A stretch of 64,000 nt of DNA from Calliopum simillimum (lineage: Eukaryota > Arthropoda > Insecta > Diptera > Lauxaniidae): NCBI GenBank assembly GCA_951812925.1, contig OX638368.1:77048909-77112908 (forward strand). The letters run 5' to 3'. Position 1 is the stretch's first letter, and every line of letters begins with the position of its first letter. The notes under the pieces are model-generated. The model saw only the letters and a program-made list of their open reading frames with translations, had not been told where the DNA came from and searched no databases. Of the stretch, positions 1-10,702 are shown piece after piece. Position numbers and translations under genes: made by a program.

Positions 1-354
1 TGATTGAAATTTAGTTGGATTATCTCAAAAAACGTTTTCAGTATATTGTTTTGAAGCTTCTGCTTATGTGGGAGGTGTCACGCCCTCTTGTCTAAGTTCT
101 TCTAGTTTTTTCTCAGAGCTTGCGCTCACCATTCCTAGTATTTATGTGTCGTGATAAATTTTCCTTAAGTTGCATTTTGACCATATATTTTGTATGGGCG
201 GTAAGCGGAGGCACACGGAAAAAACTAAATCGTAAAAATTCATTGAAAATCCCAGTTGTTTCTACTGATTTTTTGAGTAACTGTGCGCTCGTAAAGAAAA
301 ACCGTAGTTTTTACGGTTTACGTTTGGTAAAATTTATTGAAAATAGAAAAATTT
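1..354. other. AT-rich sequence, no feature recognised
   Basis: A 101-codon plus-strand open frame starts at 120 but shows no family resemblance, and it runs into the tRNA-like remnant that follows. I see no repeat partner for this stretch elsewhere in the window. Confidence 0.5.
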
Positions 355-426
355 CGTGCGGCGCTAGTATGGAACTTATAACCTTTGTATTTGTAGGCGA
401 CGCTCTTACCACTAAGCTACTGTAGC
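355..426 (-). repeat. tRNA-like (Pol III promoter-like) remnant
   Basis: Read on the minus strand this begins GCTACAGTAGCTTAGTGGTA, which contains a good A-box (TAGCTTAGTGG). It continues through an anticodon-arm-like segment to AAAGGTTATAAGTTCCATAC, a degenerate B-box. The T-arm resembles the AAAGGTTCATAGATCGATCC segment in the ribozyme elements at the right end of the window. It is probably the head of a tRNA-derived SINE or a third ribozyme-element family, but I found no hammerhead core downstream. It is not a functional tRNA: there is no proper acceptor stem or anticodon loop. Confidence 0.4.
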
Positions 427-1172
427 ACTTTCATTTCTATAGCTTATTGTATAATTTAAATTTTTTTTCAATAAAATTTTTTACAATCTCTATTGAAATG
501 TATTGTAGGTAAATATTGCAGAGCTCACTGGTATTTTTTCATGGACAACTTTTCACTTCTCTTTTCAATATTTTTCACTGTTTGTCTCAGTAATTTTTGA
601 AGTTTAAACCGTATGTTTTACTTTCGTGCCATTACTTTTTCATGAGAATTCAGTAATTGTATAAAGGTAAGTGTACCGAATTACGGCATGTTAAGGTACT
701 CTCTACTTCTAGAACAACTCCAAGTCTTACAACTCAATTATCAGATCGGATATATAATTTTTCATAAGGATTGATAACCCCTATATTATAATAATTCTTT
801 AAACATTTAGTATCACTTCATTTATCCCTCATTCCGGTCTAAAATCTTGCGTTGAACCTAACTCCGTATGCGTGTGCACTAGGCATGCACTTATTTTACG
901 ATTTTCTGATTTTCGTTGATGCCAACCCCTGAAATCCTTCCATTGGTCATAAGAACAAACACGATGAAGTTTCACGGCAATCGGATAACGATAACCCGGC
1001 CCTCAAGAGAGGTCAAGGTCAAATTTAGCTTTCAGGCAAAAAATAATGAACATTTTTTTTAACTTAATCAAATTAGTCAAAGCATAATTTTATCTTATAG
1101 AAAATTGAAATACCTTTCTAACAAGCTATAATAGTTTTATATCGGGTAGTTAATACGAATTCTATGAATTTT
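427..1172. other. Intergenic repeat debris, no gene
   Basis: No coding signal. Around 662-685 the string GGTAAGTGTACCGAATTACGG reappears in reverse orientation, as two adjacent partial copies, near 30812-30865. This marks an uncharacterised interspersed repeat. Otherwise nothing is recognised. Confidence 0.45.
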
Positions 1173-1440
1173 CGATTTACATATAAGTCTATCAATGCAT
1201 TTTCTAACACATAATTATGACAAATCAAGGAACGGATTAAAAACACGGCTATAGTGACATATGTTTCGTCTTTCGCCACAAAGACTCATCAGACTATTTT
1301 TGTTGTAATTATAATTATATTTATTTCACTAAATTAATTATAATTGAAAAATTGCAAGTTTGAAAACTTTTTTTTTTAATCCGTTTTTTGATTTGTCATA
1401 ATTATGTGTTAGAAAATGCATTGATAGATTTATATGTAAC
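1173..1440 (-). mobile_element. Hammerhead element, family 1, copy 1 (truncated, inverted)
   Basis: The left arm carries the tail sequence plus a hammerhead on the minus strand. From about 1374 the same tail returns in plus orientation (TTTTTAATCCG, then GATTTGTCATAATTATGTG) without its ribozyme. The two halves therefore lie head to head. The tRNA-like head present in the copies near 14.5 and 15.0 kb is missing here. The tail agrees closely with those copies, so identity to family 1 is secure. The outer boundary at 1440 is approximate. Confidence 0.75.
1251..1297 (-). ncRNA. Hammerhead self-cleaving ribozyme (family 1)
   Basis: Minus-strand 47-nt motif with all core elements: CTGATGA, stem II GTCTTT/AAAGAC (6 bp) closed by loop GTGGCG, GAAA, a minimal stem III (A-U and C-G pairs, loop ATAT), cleavage triplet GTC, and stem I ATAGT/ACTAT. 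Predicted cleavage lies between 1256 and 1255. A stem III this short is known from hammerheads of Penelope-like elements and small metazoan retrozymes, where activity is often dimeric. Activity here is inferred from sequence only. Confidence 0.9.
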
Positions 1441-1640
1441 ATTAAGTAACACACTTAAAAATTCTTAGAACATAAAGATAAAACAAAACCAAAACACAAC
1501 CAGAAATAATTCACCAAAATAAAAAAATTACTAGATTTTACGCGTCAAAAAAAAGTAAAAAGATATTAGTATAACTACAAAAACTAGCTTCATATTACAA
1601 ATTAATTTTTGATTTGTTTTCCTTAAGTCTTAAATACTAC

Positions 1641-1932
1641 ATTCAGTCTTCTAGAAATGGAACCGACCAGATTTTTCGTAATATCAGGGAAGATTTTGCT
1701 CTGTTATTTTCTAAACATCTGTTTTAGATTCTTCTTGATAGCAATGGTCCTTTCCCTGATTTTCGTGTCAACACTTTTCTACAAATGTTCACTAGGGTTA
1801 CGATCTTGGGACTGAGGGGGCAACCAAGGGTCTTAGGTGTGCGGTGTTGTAACCATTCCTTAATAATTTGGACTTTTGCTTTATATTGTTGTTCTGGAAG
1901 ATACTGTTACTTAATACATCGAATAGAGCTTT
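1641..1932 (-). pseudogene. Tc1-like transposase C-terminal relic
   Basis: The minus strand encodes fragments in shifting frames that match the end of a Tc1/mariner DDE transposase. They include PPQSQDRNPSEHL (family form PPQSPDLNPIEHLW) around 1775-1815 and a terminal SRRLN about 45 codons later. The first DD region and N-terminus are absent, and stops and frameshifts interrupt the rest. A second plus-strand copy of the same segment lies at 26911-27130. It is dead; only the C-terminal third is visible. Downstream, near 1885-1930, is a short string also found at the start of the Jockey ORF1 region near 12.83 kb. Confidence 0.75.
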
Positions 1933-2783
1933 AAGTGCAATTCAAATCTCAGGAAAAAAAATGCACAGACATCATGTACATCATTGACTGTCATAACCGT
2001 CAGGAGAAATCTCTATAAAAATGGCTTACATGGAAGATAACCACTCAATAGCAATTCATATCAAAAATAAACAAAGAAGAAGCTTATGGATGTCGCTAAA
2101 AAATACAGAAATGAGGCTTCACCTTCTTGGGAAAACATTTTTTTGACGAACCAAAAATTAAACCTTCAGTAAAGCATGTGTTATAAACACTCTTAAACTT
2201 GATAGAGAGGATCCTTTATGATATGAATCGCATTTTGAGTGCAGCGTTGCCAGGGCTTTTTTGAGAAAGTTACATGTTTGTTGCTAAAAAGATACATTTT
2301 TTGATAAAAAGTTACATTTTGATTAATTTTTTCTAAATAAATGGCACAATTTTCAATTGCATATACATACATAGCTTTTGTATTACAAAAAATTTCGCCA
2401 AGATTTGTTCAGGATATATTTTACTATGCAGAGACTTTTCAAAAAGTTTATAACAACAATTCCAAATAAATCCAATGCATAGCTGAGCTTCCATTTGAGC
2501 TTAGGGGTGTCCATAAACTCCGTGACGCTAAAATTCGCTAAAATGAACCCCCTCCCCCTTATGTGACAAAAAGTGACGCTGGACCAGACCCCCCTAGCGT
2601 CATGTGACGGTAACCGAACCCCCCCCCCCTATCCATATTTTTTTTATGCATATAAGTACCAGTGCAAAAGTTGTTTAAGTTGCCTTTTGAGCACACTGAT
2701 ATGCACGTATTTTCACGAACAATACTAAATAGTAGAGAAAAATAAATTCTCATTATAAGTTTCTATTTATATTCATATTAATG

Positions 2784-3034
2784 TATCGAGCCCTAACCGC
2801 CAAAAAGGCTTAACCGACACGATTTCAGATTTCCGTTTTTTGAAAGAAATCGATAACTCGCGTCCATAGCATCTTTCCTTCAAATTTCATGACTGCAACA
2901 AGTACCATTACGAAGTTAAAGCGAAACCAATTTTGACTCTGGCACTACAATGTATGCAAAGAAAATTCAAAAAAAGGTCCTACTGTAAAATTTGTTTTTT
3001 GACGGTTAAGTCCTTTGGCGGTTAAGGGTCGATA
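2784..3034. mobile_element. MITE with about 35-bp imperfect terminal inverted repeats
   Basis: Left end TATCGAGCCCTAACCGCCAA and right end, inverted, TATCGACCCTTAACCGCCAA, each followed by a variant of CTTAACCG. Length is 251 bp. Superfamily is not clear, and I could not define a convincing target duplication. No coding potential. Confidence 0.6.
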
Positions 3035-3655
3035 TAGTTGCACTAGTTTTGTCATTTTTTTTTTTTAGACGGGTATTGAGTTTTGAACTTTGAGTTGTTA
3101 TATTAAGTATTGTGATGACCTCTTTTCTGGTAAAATTTCCTTCATAAACTACAATCATTAAACTGAAGGTTTTCAGTATATCACTGACATTTAACGATTC
3201 TAGAGAATAACAATTTATGTTTTCAAAATACTCCTCAGTTCACACCGAAAGTGTGTTATAAATTGTTAATCATTATTTTTGTATGCAAAAATTACAAAAC
3301 TAATATTTTTAATATTGTAATTTAAAGTCAGTGGAAATCAATCCCTAAAGTTAGTTTTTATTTCCGTACTTTAATTCAACCTAAGTAATTGATGAAGGCT
3401 CTAATCCGACTAAAATGAAGGGGTTGCATCAAATTGAACTATACTGTGGAAGAGTACACGGAATGTAGACGAAGCAGTTAAATTTCATATTTCCAAAAGT
3501 CTTTTCAGTTGCACCGAAATTTAAGAAAACGTCACGCGGAACTCGTGTAGCGTTCTTATTTCTAGGCCTCGTTTTCAATTATTTTAAATGGAGTTCCATT
3601 AAATAAAACTTAACTATGGAAAAGCTTACAAAATGAAGTTATGAACACAGTTTAA

Positions 3656-3725
3656 CCCTTTCGACCCGGCTGGGACAATATATCCCGATTTACATTTATA
3701 TATTGTCCCAGCCGGGTCGAAAGGG
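3656..3725. mobile_element. 70-bp near-perfect hairpin, piggyBac-like MITE
   Basis: Positions 3654-3683 and 3698-3727 are 30-bp perfect inverted repeats (AACCCTTTCGACCCGGCTGG at the outer end) around a 14-nt loop. The left end is TTAA followed by CCCTTT, and the right end is AAAGGG followed by TTAT. This is what a piggyBac-type terminus with a slightly decayed TTAA duplication looks like. The assignment to piggyBac is inference from CCCT plus TTAA only. Confidence 0.55.
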
Positions 3726-5001
3726 TTATAATTTATCATTTGTTCACTTTCTAATAACTGACGAAAATTAAAATGGGAAGAATTCAATTTTTTTTTATAA
3801 AAGTTTCAATAAAAAAATTTAAATATTCGGATTTTCACTTTTTTTTTAATTTCTCAAAACTGTGACAAACTCAGTGCTTTCATAAAAATTTAGAGAATTG
3901 AAATGATTGAGGAAGTACTATAATTGATTTAAATGATTGCGATTGGTGATTCGAAGTTCGTAGAGTCAACACGGCCTTTTAAATCAAATAAAGACACTTC
4001 TCTGACAACCAAATCATAAAAAAGTAAGAAAATGTTCTTATTAGCTTAAGTTTAATTTTTAAATTTTTTCTTCTGAAATATAGGTTATTTTAAACGCCGT
4101 CCCATGACGCTTGCTGGAACCCCCCCTCCCCCCAGTGACAAAAAGTGACGCTTGCTCGAACCCCCTCCCCCCTAGAAGCGTCACGAAGTTTATGGACAGC
4201 CCCTTATCACTTTAACCTACTAAAATATAGTCATGAGAAATTTCAATGAAATAATACTACGTTTCTACCGCAAATTTTAAGAGGTGATTTACGGCTGTTT
4301 CGAGATTTAGCTTATGACGTGATCCATACAAAAATTAAATCTATTTCTGTAGGGATTTATTTTAAATCTGCGTATAAATCACATCCGGGCTACAAATTTT
4401 TGCGATTTTCGACGAAATGGCACCCATTTACTTGGCATTAAATGTAATTAAAAACAAAGCAAATCGAAGATAAGTATGAAGAAGAAAAGGAAAACCAACA
4501 TTCATACATATCAATATATGAACAATAATAAATCTTTCGGTCGGTGGAAACGGATAGGATTGAACGACTATATTTATAAATCACGTCAGAGCTAAATTTC
4601 CGGCGAAAACTTTGTATAAAGCTCACAAGATTCGGTGCCTGGTACAAGGTTTATGTAGCCAAAAGCTAAGGGAGATCGTAATCATTGCCACATTATGTTT
4701 TTTTTACTGTATTGTTTCGTTTTTTCAGTGCAACAAAATTTAAAAAAAAAACACGTTAATATAAATTGAGTAATGTGAAAAACCTGAAAAGTTACGAAAA
4801 ATGGCCAAAATACAAATTTTACTTACAAGTTACGTGAGAGGCCAAAAAGTTACGCAAAATGTATAAAATGTAACCGATTGGCAACGCTGATTGAGTGGTT
4901 ATCTTCCATGTTAGCCGTTTTTATGGAGTTCTCTCCTGACGGTTATGACACTCGTTGGTGTACATGATTTCTATGCATTTTTTTCCGAGATTTTAATTGC
5001 A

Positions 5002-5454
5002 CTTTTTTTTTGTTTTTTTCTTATTTTATTTTCCACATTTTATTACACCTGCCCTTAAGCATTAAGTAATTTTTATAATAAGAAGTTGGGAAGTAAGTAT
5101 TGTAATTTGAAATGAAAATTTACAATATTACATGGTTTATATACAGTGTTTACAATACAGCGTTTCTAATACTATATACATAAAAAAATTAAATTTACAA
5201 TATAACATACTTCAAATATAATAATTAAAGATTTGACTATATTCTGTTTATAAGTTCAGTTGGTAAAATTATTTTTAAGCGCCTTTGATATGCTGTTTCG
5301 GTGATTGGTAATTGCCTCATCTCCTGATTCGGATGAGCCAGTAATCTGGTGGTGTGTTTTATGCTAGTTTTTCTTATTGTTTCCGCAACAAGTTCAATAT
5401 TTAGATCTCTATGAATGTCGTAGTTGGAGATGTACCATTCTGCATTAATAACAC
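5002..5454 (-). pseudogene. Jockey-type ORF2 C-terminus and 3' UTR
   Basis: The minus strand encodes the end of a Jockey-clade reverse transcriptase ORF. Just before the TAG stop (5237-5239) it reads EWYISNYDIHRDLN, then TRLLAHPNQEMRQLP. The 'HRDL..' followed by 'RL..HPN' arrangement is the classic tail of Jockey ORF2. The 3' UTR runs down to a T-rich (poly-A on the minus strand) tract near 5002-5035. Upstream, at 5455, the frame stops being recognisable. The EN and early RT segments reappear at 6905-7834 in the same orientation, so this is plausibly the far end of the same insertion. Confidence 0.8.
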
Positions 5455-6904
5455 TAGTTTACAAATGATTAAAAATTTTTTTCCCATTGATTGCCATTAT
5501 TCATTTTATTTGTAAAATAGGCTGCTGATTCCGAAAATCGCATTATTTTTTTTTTATTTCGTGTCGTTTTCGAGATATTGGTTATTATCGGTTTTTGGAC
5601 CAAAAAAAAAAGATAGTTCCACTTAAATACAAGTATCTCAAGAACTAATACTTGTGTTTCAACGTATTATATGTCATATTAAAGGTAATTAATTACCTAT
5701 AAATGATATTCACTATAATACTTTTTGGCTGGTTTGTTAGTTTTGGAGAAATAAATTGATTTCTGAAAAAAAAAAAATAGTTTTTTTCGAAAAAATTAAA
5801 AAAAGGCAAAATCAACTGCAGATTTGTATAAGAAAAAAAAATTTTAAAAATCATTTTGTTTTTTAATATCATATTTTTTATATTTGTCAAGCAAATAAGA
5901 TACTATTTAAGAAAATCGATGGAAAAATTGAAAAGTTGTAACAATTCATTGACAAATTACTAAAATGCACTTTTGCCTATTTTTTTCGTTTTTTTGTAAT
6001 AAACTACTCGATAATTTGAAACTTTTTGTAAAACACATAAGAAAATCCAAAAAATTCTTAAAGTAGTCATTAAAAAAATACCCGTGTCTCATCATTTTTC
6101 TCCAGCACGTCAGATTTTTTTTTAATCGATTTTTGAAGTTTTTAATCCACTGTACATGAAAAAAACAAAAATAACGCATTCTTGTGTTAAATCGATGAAT
6201 TTAACTATATGATCCTTACACCTGAGGTGTATCATGTGTCCAGTAAACTTATGCAAGATGTTGCGAGGAATATTTTTGTAAGCAATTTTAACCCACCAAC
6301 ACCCTTACATGTGGGTCATTTTGACCCCCACGTATTGCTTTTACAATTTTAAGCATTTTTTGCCTAGTACCTACACATTTTACGCAAGATGCTTTCCTCT
6401 CGAGTAAAAAAGATTTTTGCCTGCCGCGGGCGTTCAAAAGCCAAAAGCACCCATGTAGCGTCCGAATTCCATCTGGAGTCATACATCATTTTAAAGCTTA
6501 TAAATAATGCTTTAACTTAAATTTTTTTTTTAAAAAATCTAAGTGGGGTTTATTTAAAAAAAATTCAAAAGTATTTTTAAGTGTAAAAAATTTTTGTGAA
6601 AAGAAAATTTTTTCACTAAGAAATATTTGTTTAAAAAAAGAACACTTCAAAATGAATGGGACCTGTAACTTAGATTTATAAATTTACAAACTTTAGTGAA
6701 AGCTACAAATTTCTGAAAAAACACCCTTTTCATGAAAATGACTAAAAACGCCAACTTCAACACCCTGTATTTTAACAACAAATGGTACTAGGACCAAATC
6801 CTCCCGGATTGTTGTTTTTGCATACCGGATCTACCATATTACCAAATTTGAGCGAAATCAGAGACAAAAAAATTTAAACCTGGTACACTTGGCGTGTTTT
6901 GCTT
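5455..6904. repeat. Block of three uncharacterised repeats replacing the Jockey RT core
   Basis: Three units are visible. At 5500-5765, sequence around GGTTTTTGGACCAAAAAAAA and GGTTTGTTAGTTTTGG recurs at 38160-38390 and 46500-46720. At 5960-6260, sequence including ATACACCTCAGATGT-like text recurs at 35440-35880. At 6340-6904, sequence with CCGCGGGCGTTCAAAAGCCA recurs at 31496-31985, and both copies end TGGTACACTTGGCGTG. No coding potential. The block sits exactly where about 450 RT codons would be expected. Confidence 0.6.
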
Positions 6905-7834
6905 CATATATTGTAATGCTTTTGAGTTCACTCAAGATTTTTCCTGCTATACCATCGTAGCCGGGTGATTTTTTTGCATCCATTTTGTGCTTAATTGTGG
7001 CTTTAATTTCGCTGGCAGTTGTCTTTTTTATTGGGACGCTTTGTATAAAGACATTAGGATTTAATTTGATGTTAATTTTATGTATTATCTGCTCTCTTTA
7101 GTGGAGGTTGGTGCAAAATATTACCATTAATATGTTTCGTTGCTTTCCACAATGAATAGTTTGTAGCTTTTGTGTTGTTTAAGCTCGCAATATATTTTTC
7201 AGTTTTACTATTATTTTCGTTTTTTAATAGTTCTTTTATTTCTTTCGAAATTTTATTTAGTACAGTTTTTAGTTGAGGTGACCGATTTTCCTGCCATAAC
7301 TTTCTTAATTTTCTCTTTGCACAAATTTTCTGTTAAATGTGGTTTGGACACCTAGTGCTCGAGTTGTTAACTTTTTTTGTACCTGTCGATTCTGATGCAG
7401 CTTTAACTAATAAATCATTAAAGTAAGCAATTGCACTATCGGTTTGGTCGGCATTTTTTAAGGAGACTGTTAACTGGAGGTTAAGTAGTGTGATTAAATA
7501 TGGGTGTGTTGTTACTATACATTTTTTGCGATATTTCATAGACAAGAATAACTGGCGAGTGGTCAGATGACAAATCAATTGAGGATTTTATTGTTAGTAG
7601 TTGTTTATTGTTGTTTTTGAAAATGAAAAAGTCTATGACGTCAGGATGTTTTTTTAAATCAGATGGCCAATATGTTGGTTCACCGGAGCTTAGCGTTTCT
7701 GCTCTATTTTCCAATATCGCATTGTATAGGTTTTTTCCTTTGCCATTTGTTAATCTGGACCCCCATATGGTGTTCTTGGAGCTCAAGTCGCTACCTGCTA
7801 TATATCGATTGCCAAGGGTTTTGAGGTACTGAAA
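6905..7834 (-). pseudogene. Jockey-type ORF2, endonuclease C-terminus to RT start
   Basis: The minus strand encodes the second half of an apurinic-type endonuclease: WGSRLTNGKGKNL, GEPTYWPSDLKKHPD, and the catalytic SDHSPVIL near 7560. The EN-RT linker follows with frameshifts, then the RT entry motif SPGYDGIAGKILSEL near 6905-6960. There the element is cut off by unrelated repeats. The missing first half of the endonuclease lies at 10994-11351, beyond the BEL insertion, and joins across the GTATG target duplication. The element is a decayed pseudogene. Confidence 0.85.
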
Positions 7835-7839
7835 GTATG

Positions 7840-8125
7840 TGAATAATTCCGGGGGAATTTGAGGGGGAAAAAACTAAACTTTTAAAAACTTATTAAAAAA
7901 CTTAAAAAAGGCGGAAAAGAAATAAAACTCGCGGAGTTCGAAATTTAGGTAACTTTATTGCTTCATCGACATAAGAACAATGTCGTTTTCAAAAAGGGAG
8001 CGAGAAGCGCTGCCCACACATGAATTAAAGAAGAAGAAGGAAGAAGGAAAAACATAGAAAAAAACCTTAACGACTAGAATAAACACCCTGTGCCCGCACA
8101 GCTGTGTTTATTGCTGGTGTTAACA
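7840..8125 (-). repeat. BEL 3' LTR
   Basis: 286 bp; on the plus strand it begins TGAATAATTCCGGGGG and ends GCTGGTGTTAACA. It differs from the other LTR at about two positions by eye (CATAAG/CATGAG and ACCTTAA/ACTTTAA), so the insertion is young. Confidence 0.9.
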
Positions 8126-8241
8126 TTCCGCCCGCCTTGCAAGAATGCAACATCTAAAATCTGGAGAAAGAGAAACGGCATAAGGAAGAGGAAAAAAAAT
8201 ATAGAAATAAAAACCTCTTACTTGTCACGCGGTTTCGAAGA

Positions 8242-9297
8242 TTACCAGGAACAGGGTCCTGACAGAACAAACCCAAATATGGTGTTCTGAGCTAACGGCT
8301 GGCCACTTGTGTTAGGGCACACGCCCGCTAGCATAATCCTGGGGTAGATGTCTACCCCAAGCCGGATGTGTACCGGCCCCGATTTAAAGAAGCCTGGATC
8401 GGCTAGCTTAAAATTCACGAACGGCTCTTGAGCCCTTGCGTCAAGAGTGCGCGGGGGAGTCACCAGCTCGCACCTTGCGTCAACGACCGCCATGACATCA
8501 ATGGCCATGCTCGTGTCATTCCTCGCCCGTAGCTGCAACGCACACACCTCTTCACCGTCAAAGTGAGAGGTATGCAACCGCCATCTCCTAACCAAAGACC
8601 CAGAAATCAGAGTCTTTGGTGAGCATGCGTCCAATAACGCACGCTCCGTTACAAGGCGCCCAGGCACCATGACCCGCATCAACACCGTGGGTAAAAGTGT
8701 TACCAAGCGTTGAAGTGTCAGCGCAGAAAGTGTTGCGGGGGGAGGCAGCGTAGGGATATGTGCCCTAGTCGAGGACGCATTTGGCCCTGACCGCGGCCTC
8801 TGCCGGGACCCCGTATTCGATCCCTGAAGCGCTGGCTGACCACGGTGATGACTGAGATAGTCTCGCTGTGCCTTTGCCTTGCGACCCGCTCTCCGTCTTT
8901 GGGACCTTCTGGAAGAGGAGGACCGTCGAGAACGTCCCCGAGTGGGTGAGTGCAGAAGAGTGTGGTGATCATCACCACAGTGGTGACATCTTCCGGTGCT
9001 TCGGCAGCCCTGGCGCAAGTGACCTGAGGACAGGCAATTGGAGCAATATCCATTACTGAATACTGCCCTCAATCGCCCCTCAAGGTTCTTGTCCAGGAAC
9101 TGACGACACCCCGCAAGACCATGCTCTAACGAGCACAAACAGCATTTCGTTTGACGTGGCACTTGTACCACCACACTTCTCACCACATCCGGAGAACGCT
9201 CGCGAACAGTCTCGGGTTCACTAAATTGAACCTCGGATTCTGTCTGGATATTCAATTCTTCCAGAAGATCGCCAGCGATGGAGGAGGTAGAAGACAT
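8242..9297 (-). CDS. BEL gag zinc-knuckle region fused to protease
   Basis: A 351-codon open frame from the ATG at 9297 (MSSTSSIAGDLLEEL). The large capsid region of a normal BEL Gag is absent: after about 50 residues the frame enters the cysteine/histidine-rich nucleic-acid-binding part (CCLCSLEHGLAGC, CSNCLSSGHLRQGC, CHHCGDDHHTLLH). An Arg/Ser-rich linker follows, then a retropepsin-like segment with LLDACSPKTLIS where the family usually has a D-x-G-S active site; the Gly position is Cys, so activity is doubtful. The frame ends with a stop after FGFVLSGPCSW, where RT would normally begin. Base composition is clearly more GC-rich than the surroundings. Confidence 0.8.
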   Translation of the reverse strand: MSSTSSIAGDLLEELNIQTESEVQFSEPETVRERSPDVVRSVVVQVPRQTKCCLCSLEHGLAGCRQFLDKNLEGRLRAVFSNGYCSNCLSSGHLRQGCRSTGRCHHCGDDHHTLLHSPTRGRSRRSSSSRRSQRRRAGRKAKAQRDYLSHHRGQPALQGSNTGSRQRPRSGPNASSTRAHIPTLPPPATLSALTLQRLVTLLPTVLMRVMVPGRLVTERALLDACSPKTLISGSLVRRWRLHTSHFDGEEVCALQLRARNDTSMAIDVMAVVDARCELVTPPRTLDARAQEPFVNFKLADPGFFKSGPVHIRLGVDIYPRIMLAGVCPNTSGQPLAQNTIFGFVLSGPCSW

Positions 9298-9350
9298 TCT
9301 GAAACGAGACAAAAGATGCTATTTTAAAGGGAAAAAAAGTGATTTTGGTT

Positions 9351-10688
9351 TTATGCCGCTGGGAGCACGACAAGCTTTATAATTGGTCGCGTGATGCAAC
9401 CACGCTCGGTTCGGATGTCCGCGACGCGTGTACGATTATCGTTACCGGGATAAGTTTTGATTACCCTACCTAACCGCCACTCATTTGATGGTAAATTCTC
9501 CTCTTTAACGACAACTAAATCATTAATGCAAATATCTTTTTGAGGAGACTTCCACTTAACTCGCCTATGTAACTCAGTTAAGTATTAACTTTTCCATCTC
9601 TGGCAAAAGTGTTGTTGCATTGCTTTGACTTTTTGCCATCGGTTGACAATTTTCAAAGGCTGTTCTTCAATTTCAGGCTCAGCTGTAGATAACAGCGGCC
9701 TGCCGACCAAAAAATGGCCAGGAGTAAGTGGCTGAAAATCATTTGGATCTTCCGACATGGCGTTAAGTGGGCGCGAACTAAGGCAAGATTCGATACGACT
9801 TAGCAAAGTGAGAAATTCTTCGAAGGTATAACTCATAGCTCCGGCCATCTTTTTGAAATGGCTCTTGAAACTTTTAACCCCAGCTTCCCACAATCCTCCC
9901 ATATGGGGAGCATCAACGGGAATGAAATGCCAAGAGATCTCTTGATGAGCATATTGTGCCTGCACGATGTCCTTGGATTGGTTTAGAAAATCCTTAAATT
10001 CTCTTGTAAGCACCTTTGAAGCTCCTACGAAGTTGGTGCCATTGTCCGAATAAACCTTTGCTGGACAACCACGACGAGCGACAAATCGCATAAACGCTGC
10101 CAAAAAGGTAGCTGAAAAAAGATCGCTAGTGGCTTCCAAATGAACTGCTTTTGTGGAAAAACAGACAAAAGGGCAGACATAGCCCTTAGTAATTCGACAG
10201 GCTCTACCCAGGTAGCTCTTTATATCGAACGGACCAGCAAAATCAACGCCGGTAGACGAAAAAGGGCGTGACAAAACAGTTCGCTCTGGTGGAAGAGCTG
10301 CCATTATTCGTGATCTTAACTGTTTTTTGTGTGTAACACAAGTTTTACAATTGAATAAAGTAGTTTTTATGAGGTTTTTTGCACGTGGGATCCAATATTG
10401 CGTTCGAATAAGACGAAGCATTAGTTGATTCCCTCCATGAAGTGAATCTTCATGAATAAATCGTACTAAAAGCCGAGTAAAATGACAATTGTATGGCAAT
10501 ATAACTGGAAATCTTTCATCGTAAGTAAGTGAAGGTGAAGAGGCTAACCGCCCACCAACACGCAAAAGTGCATCTGTGTACAGAAACGGATTTAGAGATA
10601 ATAGCTCACTTTTAGGACCAAGGATTTGCTTGGTCTCAAGTTTGTGGTACTCCTCCGAAAAATTTACTTTTTGACACAACAAAATCAA
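9351..10688 (-). pseudogene. BEL pol: pre-integrase and integrase, one internal stop
   Basis: This minus-strand frame has no ATG; it opens right after the 5' LTR and primer-site region. In order it shows the pre-integrase segment (LLRVGGRLAS), an HHCC zinc region (EDSLHGG to FNCKTC), and the integrase core with D in STGVDFAGPF, D in VYSDNGTNF and E in GGLWEAGVK. A C-terminal domain ending PIIKLVVLPAA follows. One in-frame TAA at 9585-9587 interrupts it between RWKS and YLTELH; reading then continues cleanly to the natural TAA at 9351-9353. Everything upstream in a normal pol is absent. An intact integrase core next to a single stop fits a recently dead copy. Confidence 0.85.
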
Positions 10689-10702
10689 GCTCGAAGGACC
10701 AA

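Larger units (their letters stand above)
2504..4203. mobile_element. PIF/Harbinger-like element with TTA target duplication
   Basis: The ends are GGGGTGTCCATAAACTCCGT and, inverted, GGGGCTGTCCATAAACTTCG, flanked on both sides by TTA (2501-2503 and 4204-4206). Both subterminal zones contain CCCCC-rich text and GTGACAAAAAGTGACGC. A 3-bp TTA duplication is characteristic of PIF/Harbinger. I see no transposase frame, so it is non-autonomous. It has itself been invaded by a MITE (2784-3034) and a short hairpin (3656-3725). The terminus GGGCYGTYCA-type is shared with the small MITE at 56784-57027. Confidence 0.65.
2242..4889. mobile_element. hAT-like non-autonomous element
   Basis: Termini are CAGCGTTGCCA on the left and TGGCAACGCTG on the right, a perfect 11-bp inverted repeat of the hAT type. 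The flanking octamers TTTGAGTG (2234-2241) and ATTGAGTG (4890-4897) match at 7 of 8 positions, as expected for an 8-bp target duplication. No transposase is recognisable inside. About 1.7 kb of the interior is a later insertion (2504-4203). Subterminal repeats of GTTACATTTT and GTTACGTGAG types occur near both ends. Confidence 0.7.
1934..5005. repeat. Outer inverted-repeat pair flanking the hAT-like nest
   Basis: About 115 bp at 1934-2053 recur inverted at 4890-5005, roughly 85% identical by eye. Both arms share CATAACCGTCAGGAGA and CATGGAAGATAACCACTCAA. The right arm abuts the end of the hAT-like element; the left arm is separated from it by about 190 bp. I read the pair as an older inverted repeat into which the hAT-like element inserted, or as two copies of one interspersed repeat. 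No coding potential. Confidence 0.6.

Noticed and set aside
120..425. 101-codon open frame
   Set aside because: No family resemblance, ends in the tRNA-like remnant, and such lengths are expected occasionally by chance.
2559..2753. 64-codon frame through a C-rich tract
   Set aside because: Runs through poly-C and repeat text of the PIF-like element; no protein character.
8718..9053. Second minus-strand frame inside the BEL gag
   Set aside because: Overlaps the zinc-knuckle frame in another phase; no motifs. It is open because the segment is GC-rich.
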